Positions 5,810 through 13,551 of a stretch of DNA of 15,863 nt are shown one piece after another. The DNA lies in contig JAHJKV010000114.1 in assembly GCA_018822065.1 (NCBI GenBank), forward strand, positions 1 through 15,863, in the 5' to 3' direction. The notes under the pieces are model-generated. The model was not told where the DNA came from, made no database searches, and was given only the letters and a program-made list of their open reading frames with translations. Positions within the stretch are counted from its first letter, which is position 1; each line of letters starts with the position of its first letter. Origin of the DNA: Pseudomonadota bacterium. Lineage in GTDB: Bacteria > Desulfobacterota > Desulfovibrionia > Desulfovibrionales > Desulfovibrionaceae. Made by a program: the position numbers and the translations under genes.

Positions 5810-6856
5810 ATGACACCACGATATTTTCATTCCCCGCTCCTGCTCCTGATCGCCCTGGTCCTAGGCCTTGTTGCCGCACCGGCCATGGCCCAGACCGACA
5901 ACTACGCCGGGGAGTATGGCACTTTCATCCTGGTCATCGAGAACGACAAGTTCGGCGGGGGCACGGACCAGTATTACTCCACAGGGGCCTTGCTCACCTG
6001 GGTCTCGCCGGACATCAGCCGCTGGGTGGAGGATGAGCGGCTGCCGAAACTGCTCACCGTCTACGGAGAATACGCGCCCTTCGTGAACAGCGGGGAGCGG
6101 GAACGCTCGGTCAGCCTGTCCATGGGCCAAACCATCTTTACGCCCGTAGATGTCTACACCGAGGAACTGGTAGAAAACGACCGGCCCTATGCGGGCTGGC
6201 TCTTCGCCTCCATGGGCCTGCACAGCAAGAATGAAAAGGTGCTGGATGTTTTCGAGACCACCATCGGCATGGTCGGTCCCTCGGCCCTGGGCAAACAGGT
6301 GCAAAACAATTTCCACAACCTCATCGGTGTACGCCGCTCCGACGGATGGGACCATCAACTGAAAGACGAACCAGGGCTGATGTTCACTTGGCAGCGGAGC
6401 TTCCGCTGGTTCACCGAGGCCACCCCTCAGGGCTGGGGGGCGGATATCATTCCCCACACAGGTGCAACTGTGGGCAATATCTACACCTACGCCAATCTGG
6501 GCGGCGAATTCCGCCTGGGCTTCAACTTGCCCAACAACTTCGGCTCCTCGCTCATCGGGCCGGCAACAGGCGTCAGCGCTGCTACCACCGATGCCCAAGC
6601 GCCCGGCTACGGCGCCCATTTCTTCGCAGGTTTCGACGGCCGGGCCGTGGCCCGAAATATCTTTCTGGACGGTAACACCTGGCAGGATAGCCCGCGCGTG
6701 GACAAACTTCCCCTGGTGGCAGACCTCTTCGCAGGCTTCTCCATGAACGGGGACGACTACACCCTCACCTACACCCAGGCCCTGCGCACCAAGGAATTCC
6801 ACGGCCAGGAAAAGATCCACATGTTCGGCTCGCTGCTGCTCTCCGTGGCGTTTTAA
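5810..6856 (+). CDS. LpxR-like lipid A deacylase, outer-membrane beta-barrel (DUF2219)
   Basis: A 348-aa outer-membrane protein of the LpxR family. In Salmonella, LpxR removes the 3'-acyloxyacyl group of lipid A, depends on Ca2+ and uses a conserved His. Residues 1-27 are a signal peptide (cleavage after AMA). The mature N-terminus has the family hallmark ENDKFGGGTDQYYSTG with N45-D46 and S57/T58. FHNLIG carries H169, which I take as the catalytic His. VENDRPYAGW and GWDHQLKDEPG are also family motifs. The chain ends in Phe (LLLSVAF), typical of barrel-insertion signals. It is somewhat longer than the Salmonella enzyme, mostly in loops. The ATG has only a weak GAAG upstream, so it probably depends on the preceding two genes (gap 11 nt). 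The convergent DUF697 gene ends 18 bp away, and no terminator is visible between them. Deacylation of lipid A here is inferred from family membership. Confidence 0.88.
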   Translation: MTPRYFHSPLLLLIALVLGLVAAPAMAQTDNYAGEYGTFILVIENDKFGGGTDQYYSTGALLTWVSPDISRWVEDERLPKLLTVYGEYAPFVNSGERERSVSLSMGQTIFTPVDVYTEELVENDRPYAGWLFASMGLHSKNEKVLDVFETTIGMVGPSALGKQVQNNFHNLIGVRRSDGWDHQLKDEPGLMFTWQRSFRWFTEATPQGWGADIIPHTGATVGNIYTYANLGGEFRLGFNLPNNFGSSLIGPATGVSAATTDAQAPGYGAHFFAGFDGRAVARNIFLDGNTWQDSPRVDKLPLVADLFAGFSMNGDDYTLTYTQALRTKEFHGQEKIHMFGSLLLSVAF

Positions 6857-6873
6857 GGAAGCGCCGAAAAGAG

Positions 6874-8079
6874 TCAGGCCTCGTCCCTTTTCCTTCGAAC
6901 CAGCCCTTTCATCTTCCCAACAACGAACCCTGCACCGTTTTTCGCCCCAAGGGCTGCGGCCCGTACACCTGTGCCGAGGTTTTTCCCGGCGATTGTGCCA
7001 AGCGTGATTGCGTTTTTCGCCAGCAGGTTACCGGTTGTTCGGACGGCCTTGGCAAGAACGGTGGCACTCTTTTTACCTGCTCCGCCCACGCCGGTGAGGG
7101 CTGTTTTTGCACCGCCGGCCAGGGCCGAGCCCGAGGACGTGGCGGCGTCTGCGGTCAGGCCTGCGGCCCGGGCAGCCCCTTTGTAGATGATCCCGCCCGT
7201 GGCCGTGACCAGGGCCGTGGCGATGCTGGTTACCGTGCCCACGGAGACCTCACCGAACATCTTGCCCGCCTCCAGAGAGGCCATCCGCCGCGCCGAGCGG
7301 CCCGGCTCCAAATTGAGGCTCATGTAATTCCGGGCGATGATGCCCACGCGCAGGACCATGAAAGCACTGCCGCCCCCATCCAAAGCCGAGGTCATGATGA
7401 CCGGCAGGACCTTGCCCGCGCCTGGGATCATGGTAATGGCCGAGTGCCGGAGCATAGGTTCGATGATAATGCGCACCTGGGTTTCCATCTCTGCATCGCC
7501 GATGCGCGAGGCGATGAGCGTGGAGGCGGCAACGTTCAGATAGAGGTGATAGAGTTCCCGGAAGTGCGGACGTTGATTGTAGATTTTTGAGACCACCCAG
7601 ATGAGCCGGGCAAGGGAGAAAAACAGGATCAGGGCGTCGGCCTTGCCGTTCTGGGAGAGAGCCGTGCCCAGAAACACCTGCTTGGCCGTGCTCTTGATCT
7701 CGCGGTTGGCGCGTTCATCCAGCAAGGTCAGGGCCTGTTCCATTCCCTCCGGTGCCCAGGGTTCAATACCGGCCTGCGACACATAATAATTCTTCGAGAG
7801 CCGCAGGGCCAACTGACTACGGAACAGGGCCAGCTCTTCGGCTGTTGGGTCCGTGGGCACGACCATAGGCTTGGGGCGAAAGAATACCACGGCAATAAGC
7901 CAGGCAAAGCCGAGACCGACCAGGAGCATGAGCGGCCAGAAGACCCAGGGTTCCAGAGCCGGACTGAAGCGGGCGGCTAGATCGGACAGGGTCAGGACTA
8001 GGTCGAGGACAAAGGTCACGAACCAGACGAGAAAGATGACGCCAACGACGAGCAGAATTTTCTTGATGGTCTGAAACAT
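6874..8079 (-). CDS. DUF697 (YcjF-type) inner-membrane protein with Ala/Gly-rich basic tail
   Basis: A 401-aa membrane protein. Two transmembrane segments lie at about 8-30 and 46-67. The DUF697 domain spans about 125-265, recognised by LSQNGKADALI, YNQRPHFRELYHLYLNVAAS and LRVGIIARNY. DUF697 proteins (the YcjF type) often accompany or are fused to GTPases; no GTPase is present here, and function is not established. Residues about 300-401 are low-complexity, Ala/Gly/Lys-rich, with recurring GA-K units, ending VRRKRDEA. This tail may be amphipathic or contact nucleic acid or membrane. The start at 8079 has GGAGG (complement of 8089-8093) nine bases upstream. It lies 20 nt after the DUF3108 gene, so the two probably form an operon. 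Confidence 0.83.
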   Translation of the reverse strand: MFQTIKKILLVVGVIFLVWFVTFVLDLVLTLSDLAARFSPALEPWVFWPLMLLVGLGFAWLIAVVFFRPKPMVVPTDPTAEELALFRSQLALRLSKNYYVSQAGIEPWAPEGMEQALTLLDERANREIKSTAKQVFLGTALSQNGKADALILFFSLARLIWVVSKIYNQRPHFRELYHLYLNVAASTLIASRIGDAEMETQVRIIIEPMLRHSAITMIPGAGKVLPVIMTSALDGGGSAFMVLRVGIIARNYMSLNLEPGRSARRMASLEAGKMFGEVSVGTVTSIATALVTATGGIIYKGAARAAGLTADAATSSGSALAGGAKTALTGVGGAGKKSATVLAKAVRTTGNLLAKNAITLGTIAGKNLGTGVRAAALGAKNGAGFVVGKMKGLVRRKRDEA

Positions 8080-8099
8080 CCGTGACTTCCTCCATGAAT

Positions 8100-8942
8100 C
8101 TAAAGCCCGGCCACCTCGGCCACCGACTCCACACGCACCAACTCAAGAGAAAAATGGCCCACGCTGACCTTGCTCTTTACCCGTATCGGAAGTCTGCGCT
8201 CGTCTGCCGTGAACCAGATTATCACCGACGCGCCAGGACTTTTCTTGAATACGCCGCCGATGTCCTTGGTGTCGACCTCGGCACGGAAGCAATCGAACTC
8301 CCCGAGGTCCGTCTCGATTGTCTCTCGACCCACGACGCTAGTCCGGCCCAGCACGATCTTCTTGCCGTCCGTCACCTGGTTCTCCACGACCCGGTCGGCG
8401 AAGAGCGGGTGGGTGCGAAAGGCATAGAGGGCTGAGAGGGAGTCGAGCACGGGACCGTCGAGGGGAAGCGAACCTTTGAAACCCTGGATGCCGTACAGAT
8501 CGAGGTTCTTTCCAGGCCAGTCCATGTCGAAGATGGTGTCCTTCTTATAGGTGCCCTCGCGCTGCACCTGATGAAATTTCAAGGTGCGGTCCACCGCTGG
8601 ATCGGTCCAGGAATCGAGCGTGTCTCGAACCTTGTAGAAATTGTCCACAAACTCGGAGGTCCGGGCCGTGGCGTGGAAATGGCGGGCAGCCTCCCCCTTA
8701 ACCTCCTCGTCGGGCAGGACCTCCAGGGTGGCCTGTCCGGCATGCACCACGGTCCAGTAGATGTCGTAGGTCAGCTTCTCGCCTGCTGCAAAAGGATAGT
8801 CACGCCTGAGCCCAGCATGGGCCGTAAGGACAGAAAAGAGCAACAGAGCGGCCAGGGTCAGCAAGGTCACCAGACCGAGACGCAGGGCACTGGAAACACG
8901 GGGAACGGCAATTGAAAGCAGGTATGGTTTTCTTGTGTTCAT
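8100..8942 (-). CDS. DUF3108 exported protein
   Basis: A 280-aa protein recognised as DUF3108, a family of exported proteins of unknown function. A long n-region is followed by a hydrophobic stretch (about 22-39) and TAHA before GLRRDY, giving a probable signal peptide cleaved after residue 43. The mature part begins with the family motif FAAGEKLTYDIYW. It then shows repeated beta-strand-like segments, including GEFDCFRAEV and VIIWFTADERRLPIRV, typical of the family C-terminus. The frame is open to 9062, adding up to 40 residues. The Met at 8942 is chosen because it directly precedes the signal sequence, though its Shine-Dalgarno (GAGA) is weak. A terminator at 9043-9073 separates it from the HD-GYP gene, so it should have its own promoter. 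TTGACC-17-CATCAT just upstream is a weak candidate. It likely acts in the periplasm with the DUF697 partner. Confidence 0.82.
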   Translation of the reverse strand: MNTRKPYLLSIAVPRVSSALRLGLVTLLTLAALLLFSVLTAHAGLRRDYPFAAGEKLTYDIYWTVVHAGQATLEVLPDEEVKGEAARHFHATARTSEFVDNFYKVRDTLDSWTDPAVDRTLKFHQVQREGTYKKDTIFDMDWPGKNLDLYGIQGFKGSLPLDGPVLDSLSALYAFRTHPLFADRVVENQVTDGKKIVLGRTSVVGRETIETDLGEFDCFRAEVDTKDIGGVFKKSPGASVIIWFTADERRLPIRVKSKVSVGHFSLELVRVESVAEVAGL

Positions 8943-9042
8943 GGTCTCATGATGCGCACCGGAACCCGCGCGGTCAAGGTGAGCACGAATCCAGCCGTTC
9001 ATTTTTACAGAACTTTTTCCAGGCTGTTTTCCCTCTGGCATG

Positions 9043-9073
9043 AAAAGGCCCGTCCGGGACACGAACGGGCCTT
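9043..9073 (-). terminator. Rho-independent terminator of the pyk/HD-GYP unit
   Basis: On the minus strand a 9-bp perfect GC-rich stem (9065-9073 with 9045-9053) with an 11-nt loop runs into TTTT (complement of 9043-9046). It lies about 30 bp past the HD-GYP stop. The T-run is short, so strength is moderate. Confidence 0.75.
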
Positions 9074-9101
9074 CAGTGCGAAAATGGCAACAATCAATCC
9101 G

Positions 9102-10112
9102 CTACAGTTTCATCAGCTGGACCAACATGACTTGCAGGGCATCGGCAATCTTCTTGTCGTAGGTGGGATCCTTGGTCAGGGTCGCGCTGGCCTTCATCTG
9201 ATCCATGGCCTCGGCATAGGGCCGTTTGGTGATCATGGCGCTGAAGGAATCCACCACGGCGCAAAGTTTGCCTTCGAAGCTCAGTTCCTCTGCACCCTTT
9301 TTCTGGGGATACCCGGTCCGGTTGAGTCGCTCATGGTGCTCCATGACGCAGGCAAGGGTCTCGGGGAATTTGATTTCCAGCTTGTTGAGCATGTCCAACC
9401 CGGACTTGGGGTGCATCGTGACTTTCTGCCGCTCCTCCTGGGTCAAGGCCTGTGTCTTGTCGCGCAGGAACTTGGCGACCTTGGTCATGCCCATGTCATG
9501 CAGGAACAGCCCCAGGGTGAGATTGTCGAACATCTTGCGCTTGACCCCGCCCTCTTCGAAATCCCGCGCCTTGATGGAACCAAAAAGATTCAGCCCCACA
9601 ACACCGCTGTTGAAGGAGTGGTTTTCCAGCGAATGCTCGGTATGCAGACGTCTGAAGAGGGCGCGGATGCGATGGATATCCTGAAAGATATACTCGGTGA
9701 GGACCATGAGGTCGGAATAGAGCTTGTCGAAGACTATCTTCACCGGCTGCTCCATAAACTCGCCGATGCGACGGGTCAGGGCCTGGGTGAATATATCCGC
9801 GATCTCCCGCTCCTTCAGGTTCTTGTCCACCAGCACCAGGTCGAGCTGATAGCTGATGTGCTTGACGTATACCGGATGGTCTTCGCGGGAGACAAAAACC
9901 AGCCCGTCGTTGACCATCTGGGCCAACTCTTCGATTTGCTCATTGGTCAACCGACCGCCCTTCCGGTAGAAAGGCGCGACCCGGGCGACATTCTCCACGA
10001 ACCGGTAGATATTGATGGGCGGCCGGTACTTGTTGAAGCTGCCCAGGATGTCGGCGCTTATCTGGTAGTATTCCTCATTGAGCGCATCAGGGATTTCAGA
10101 CGTTTTTGCCAT
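9102..10112 (-). CDS. HD-GYP-domain protein, putative c-di-GMP phosphodiesterase, divergent
   Basis: A 336-aa cytoplasmic protein with an uncharacterised N-terminal part (1-150) and a C-terminal HD-GYP domain (about 155-305). Family enzymes degrade cyclic di-GMP using a di- or tri-metal centre. The metal-binding pattern is intact: H165, H205-D206, H234, H259-H260-E261 and D288. The GYP motif is present (G267-Y268-P269). Two flanking signatures differ: HDxGK reads HDMGM, losing the Lys thought to contact the ligand phosphate, and DGSGYP reads NRTGYP. It may therefore be a weakened or altered-specificity enzyme, or a sensor. No REC, PAS or membrane segment is seen. It starts 2 nt after the pyruvate kinase stop with no strong Shine-Dalgarno, so it is probably translationally coupled to pyk. 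A terminator follows. Confidence 0.85.
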   Translation of the reverse strand: MAKTSEIPDALNEEYYQISADILGSFNKYRPPINIYRFVENVARVAPFYRKGGRLTNEQIEELAQMVNDGLVFVSREDHPVYVKHISYQLDLVLVDKNLKEREIADIFTQALTRRIGEFMEQPVKIVFDKLYSDLMVLTEYIFQDIHRIRALFRRLHTEHSLENHSFNSGVVGLNLFGSIKARDFEEGGVKRKMFDNLTLGLFLHDMGMTKVAKFLRDKTQALTQEERQKVTMHPKSGLDMLNKLEIKFPETLACVMEHHERLNRTGYPQKKGAEELSFEGKLCAVVDSFSAMITKRPYAEAMDQMKASATLTKDPTYDKKIADALQVMLVQLMKL

Positions 10113-10114
10113 TA

Positions 10115-11533
10115 CTATTTCTCGTATACCTTGACCACGTTGGTCTGTTTGTTGAGCTTGTTCTTGGTGGGTTGACCTGCGGTGACGACAACGGTGTCAC
10201 CTTCGGAGAACAAGGGGCTGTCCTGAACGAATTTTTCCGCTCTTTCCTGATGGCTGTCAATGCGTTCATCGGGAATAGCCGGAATCACGCCCCAGGAGAG
10301 GTTGGAAAAGTGCCGGGCCCTAGTGTCCGGGCTCAGGGCATAGATGGGTTGACGGGGACGGCAGGCCGAGAGGGTCCGGGCCGTTGTGCCGGAGGTTGAA
10401 TGACTCACCAGCGCCTTGGACCGAGTCTTGTCTGCCAGCAGGCAGGCCGCATAGGCCAGAAACTTGGCAGGTTGGGCCTGGTCGCCCGGGGTGCGCGGAC
10501 CTTCGTACACATCCTCGAACCGATACTGTTCGGCTGCCTCGCCGATCTTGACCATGAACTGCACGGTCTCGATGGGGTATTTGCCGATGGCCGTTTCCTC
10601 TGAAAGCATGATGCAGTCCGCGCCGTCCAGAATGGCATTGGCCACGTCCGTGGTCTCGGCCCTGGTGGGCATAGGATTGTTGCACATTGACAACAGCATC
10701 TGGGTGGCCACGATGACCGGCTTGCCGGCCGCGTTGCAGGCATTGATGATCCGCTTCTGCAGGGTGGGCAGGGTCGCCAGGTCGCATTCCAGTCCCAGGT
10801 CGCCGCGAGCCACCATGATACCCGAGGATTCCTCGATGATCCGCTCAAGATTCTGGATAGCTGCGGGGCGCTCCAGCTTGGCTACGATGGGCAGCTGTCT
10901 GCCGTGTTCATCCATCAGCCTTTTCAGCCCGACGATATCCTCGGCACGCTGGACATAGCTGATAGCCACGGCATCGACGCCAAGCTCCATACCAATGGCT
11001 AGGTCCGCCTTGTCCTTGACAGTGACGGCCTCGAGGGTCGTGGTCTTTCCAGGGAAGGCTATGCCCTTGCGCGGCGGGGCCATTCCGGAGTTTTCCGCCA
11101 CCATACGGACCACATACTCGTCCACTCGCTCCGTGACATTGAAACGTAGCATGCCGTCGGACAGGGCCACAGCCTCGCCCACTTTGAGACTCTTGATGAT
11201 TTCCGCCTGATCCAGGCAGATATACGGCTCCTTGAACTCCACCTCCAGTCCGGGGACACCGAGGAGGACCTCCGTACCCTTGACCGCGTCGATGGTGCCG
11301 CGACCTATATCGCAGGTGCGGATTTTCGGACCGGAGAGATCTTGCATGATGGTCAGGACAAAGCCGGTTTCGGCCTCCACTTCGCGAATAATCTTAACCA
11401 ATTTCTCGAAAAATTCCTTGCCACCATGAGAAAAGTTGAGCCGGAAAATTCTTGCTCCAGCTTCGGCGAGGCCCTTGACGGCTTCCTTGGTCTGGGTGCC
11501 AGGACCCAATGTGGCGATAATCTTTGTTCTCAT
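10115..11533 (-). CDS. pyk: Pyruvate kinase
   Basis: A 472-aa glycolytic enzyme converting phosphoenolpyruvate and ADP to pyruvate and ATP, of normal length. Signature residues are RLNFSHG (R31, N33, S35, cation and nucleotide site), K219-E221 in VAKLE (phosphoryl-transfer Lys and metal-binding Glu), and MVARGDLGLE (240-249, metal-binding D245). ATQMLLSM at 276-283 has Leu in place of the common Glu. A C-terminal regulatory domain with STSGTTART follows. The frame is open to 11581. The ATG at 11533 is chosen because GGAG lies five bases upstream and MRTKIIATLGP matches the usual start. The HD-GYP gene follows after 2 nt. Its promoter must lie in the 276-bp gap shared with mraZ; I saw no convincing -35/-10 pair there. 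Confidence 0.95.
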   Translation of the reverse strand: MRTKIIATLGPGTQTKEAVKGLAEAGARIFRLNFSHGGKEFFEKLVKIIREVEAETGFVLTIMQDLSGPKIRTCDIGRGTIDAVKGTEVLLGVPGLEVEFKEPYICLDQAEIIKSLKVGEAVALSDGMLRFNVTERVDEYVVRMVAENSGMAPPRKGIAFPGKTTTLEAVTVKDKADLAIGMELGVDAVAISYVQRAEDIVGLKRLMDEHGRQLPIVAKLERPAAIQNLERIIEESSGIMVARGDLGLECDLATLPTLQKRIINACNAAGKPVIVATQMLLSMCNNPMPTRAETTDVANAILDGADCIMLSEETAIGKYPIETVQFMVKIGEAAEQYRFEDVYEGPRTPGDQAQPAKFLAYAACLLADKTRSKALVSHSTSGTTARTLSACRPRQPIYALSPDTRARHFSNLSWGVIPAIPDERIDSHQERAEKFVQDSPLFSEGDTVVVTAGQPTKNKLNKQTNVVKVYEK

Positions 11534-11725
11534 GCGCTCTCCATGTGCAGGACGAGAAGTCCCCGTCGCGGTTCCTTTCATTAGTCAATACTGCGAGTTG
11601 AGCAGACTGGTCACAGGTACTGCATACCCATTCCCGAATCAGAATCCAACCCTTATCCCATACACTAGCCTTATTTTTATCAATTGAAAACGCTTTTTGG
11701 TTGTCAGGCTCCAAGCAATAGAGCT

Positions 11726-11801
11726 AGGGGTGAGGTGGTAGAAAGATGGTAAAAGGTGGTAAGAAAGGGATAGAAGTGGAGGATTCGGGAACCAAGGTGG
11801 A
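11726..11801 (+). promoter_or_regulatory. Candidate MraZ operator: eight G-rich units at 10-11 bp spacing
   Basis: Upstream of mraZ, GG-centred units recur once per helical turn: AGGGG at 11726, TGGTA at 11736, 11747 and 11757, GGGAT at 11767, TGGAG at 11777, GGGAA at 11787 and TGGAA at 11798. E. coli MraZ binds TGGGN direct repeats separated by 5 nt, and this arrangement fits with variant units. The plus strand has no C from 11725 to 11785 (61 nt). The array ends at the mraZ Shine-Dalgarno (AAGGTGG, 11794-11800). The remaining pyk-mraZ gap (11534-11725) is AT-richer with TTGAAA at 11684 and TTGTCA at 11701, but I could not assign a promoter. Confidence 0.65.
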
Positions 11802-11809
11802 ATGAAGCG

Positions 11810-12259
11810 ATGATTTTTCGAGGACACGTAGATCGCAGTCTGGACCCTAAGGGCCGACTGATGCTGCCTCCGGAGTACCGGGAGTATTTTCACTCCCAGC
11901 ACCCGGAAGGCTGCCTCGTGCTCACGCTGCATCGTGGAAGAATCATCGGCATCACCCCCCAGCAATGGGACGCCTGGGAGGCGAAGCTCCTGGAACCCAG
12001 AACCGTCAGCGATGCACTGCAGAGCGCCATTGACATCTATCTCTCGAGTTACGAAATGGTGAAACTCGACAAGCACGGTCGCATCCAGATTCCACCCCGG
12101 CTCAGAAAAAGCGGCAAATTGAACAAGGACGTAGTTGTCCTGGGTTCAGGACGTCATTTCGCCGTTATGGACGTTCGAGCCTACGACCGGATGCTGGAGC
12201 AGCAGCACGCGGATGTTTCGCAGGAGATGAGCGACCAGGGCCTTGTCCCGTCCTTCTAG
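11810..12259 (+). CDS. mraZ: Transcriptional regulator MraZ
   Basis: A 149-aa DNA-binding protein and the first gene of the division and cell-wall cluster. It contains two SpoVT/AbrB-like (MraZ) domains. Each has the DxxxR signature: DPKGR at 12-16 followed by LMLPPEYR, and DKHGR at 87-91 followed by IQIPPRLR. MraZ forms a ring-shaped oligomer, binds repeats in front of its own gene and represses the cluster. The repeat array just upstream is the likely target. The ATG at 11810 has AAGGTGG nine bases upstream. The stop overlaps the Shine-Dalgarno of rsmH, indicating a polycistronic unit. Confidence 0.96.
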   Translation: MIFRGHVDRSLDPKGRLMLPPEYREYFHSQHPEGCLVLTLHRGRIIGITPQQWDAWEAKLLEPRTVSDALQSAIDIYLSSYEMVKLDKHGRIQIPPRLRKSGKLNKDVVVLGSGRHFAVMDVRAYDRMLEQQHADVSQEMSDQGLVPSF

Positions 12260-12269
12260 GAGCAAGGGC

Positions 12270-13244
12270 ATGGACGAAACCCAGTCGGGCCTCCACCAGA
12301 CAGTTCTTTTACATGAGGTTGTTGACTGGCTTGCACCCAAACCTGGTGGCCGTTACATGGACGGCACCACGGGCATGGGTGGCCACTCTGAAGGCATCCT
12401 CAAGGCATGCGGAGAGGCACATATCTTGTGCCTGGACCGAGACGCCAAAGCACTTGGGCTGGCGCGGGAGCGCCTCGAACCATGGTCGGGCAGGACCAGA
12501 TTTGAGCACTTGGCCTTCAGTTGTTTTGAACGGGCTCTTGAGGACGCGGGATGGGACGGCATCGACGGGGCAGTGCTCGACCTGGGGGTTTCCTCCATGC
12601 AACTGGACACGCCGGATCGCGGCTTCAGCTTCATGGAATCAGGCCCCCTGGACATGAGAATGGACCCCGCAAGCGGTCTGCCCCCGGCCTCGCGGCTGGT
12701 GAACAAGGGCTCATTCTCTGACTTGAAACGAATCCTCGCCAAATATGGCGAGGAGCCCATGGCAGGGCGAATCGTGCGTGCGATCCTTCGGGAACGCGAA
12801 CACGGGGAGATCACGGACACGGCGCGACTGGCGCAGATCGTATGCGAGGCCTACCCGGCCAAATGGCGGGCGAATTCCAGAACCCATCCCGCCACGCGTA
12901 CCTTCCAGGCCCTTCGAATCGAAGTGAACCGTGAGTTGGAGGAGCTTGAGACCTTTATGGATCGGATCGCCGGGTACATGAACCCCGGTGGCCGCATCGC
13001 CATCATCTCCTTCCACTCCCTAGAAGACAGGGTGGTAAAACGCGCCTTTCAGGCAGAAGCCAAAGGATGCGACTGCCCACGAACGCAGCCTGTCTGCGTA
13101 TGCGGCAAAGTCGCGAGACTGCGGCTCCTGACCAGGAAGCCTCAGTTGCCCACGGAGGAGGAGATGTACAACAACCCCCGAAGCAGAAGCGCCAAGCTCA
13201 GGGTAGCCGAACGTCTGGAAACAGGAGGCAGCAATGAACGCTGA
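12270..13244 (+). CDS. rsmH: 16S rRNA (cytosine-1402-N4)-methyltransferase RsmH (MraW)
   Basis: A 324-aa SAM-dependent enzyme that N4-methylates C1402 of 16S rRNA. Visible motifs are HQTVLLHEVV (9-18), the SAM-binding MDGTTGMGGHS (30-40), CLDRD (54-58), AVLDLGVSSMQLD (102-114), DMRMD (128-132), SFHSLEDRVVK (247-257) and a C-terminal NPRSRSAKLRVAE. A CxC-x6-CxCG cysteine cluster (C267, C269, C276, C278) occurs near the end. Similar motifs are known in other bacterial RsmH proteins and could bind metal. The ATG at 12270 is supported by AGGAG (12258-12262), seven bases upstream. A TTG at 12243 would add nine residues inside mraZ and is not favoured. The end overlaps ftsL by 11 nt. Confidence 0.96.
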   Translation: MDETQSGLHQTVLLHEVVDWLAPKPGGRYMDGTTGMGGHSEGILKACGEAHILCLDRDAKALGLARERLEPWSGRTRFEHLAFSCFERALEDAGWDGIDGAVLDLGVSSMQLDTPDRGFSFMESGPLDMRMDPASGLPPASRLVNKGSFSDLKRILAKYGEEPMAGRIVRAILREREHGEITDTARLAQIVCEAYPAKWRANSRTHPATRTFQALRIEVNRELEELETFMDRIAGYMNPGGRIAIISFHSLEDRVVKRAFQAEAKGCDCPRTQPVCVCGKVARLRLLTRKPQLPTEEEMYNNPRSRSAKLRVAERLETGGSNER

Positions 13245-13551
13245 CCGCAACTGGTTCTTTACGGTTTTGGCCCTGATCGCCACGGGTCTTTTGTTGCTTC
13301 TGGGAACCGTGTGGCTCAGCATGGAGCGCACTAACCTCGCCTACGGAATAGAAAAACTGGAGAAGCAGATCACTGAGGAACGCCAGCTCATCGCCAAGCT
13401 GGAGGTGGAGCGAGACAATCTGTTCTCGCCCTATCAATTGGAACGACTGGCCAAACGGCATGGTCTCGGCCCGGCTGCGCCGGGCCAGATTCGCAGAATG
13501 GACGAACCCGCCCAACCGGAAGCGAACAAGGGAGTGACGGAACTGCCATGA
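13234..13551 (+). CDS. ftsL: Cell division protein FtsL-like
   Basis: A 105-aa bitopic membrane protein with a short cytoplasmic N-terminus, one transmembrane segment (about 8-29) and a periplasmic coiled-coil-like stretch (about 34-62). A segment typical of FtsL/DivIC proteins follows (SPYQLERLAKRHGLGP). Sequence conservation in this family is low, so the call rests on topology, size and position between rsmH and ftsI. FtsL bridges FtsB/FtsQ and activates FtsWI septal synthesis. AGGAGG at 13223-13228 lies five bases before the ATG, inside the end of rsmH. The stop overlaps the ftsI start as ATGA. Confidence 0.9.
   Translation: MNADRNWFFTVLALIATGLLLLLGTVWLSMERTNLAYGIEKLEKQITEERQLIAKLEVERDNLFSPYQLERLAKRHGLGPAAPGQIRRMDEPAQPEANKGVTELP

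Noticed and set aside
5861..6820. 319-codon minus-strand open frame opposite the LpxR-like gene
   Set aside because: The plus strand has a signal peptide, family motifs and a barrel C-terminus; the minus frame shows nothing recognisable.
8949..10175. 408-codon plus-strand open frame opposite the HD-GYP gene
   Set aside because: It lies antisense to a gene with intact HD-GYP motifs, crosses the terminator and the gene boundary, and has no family features.
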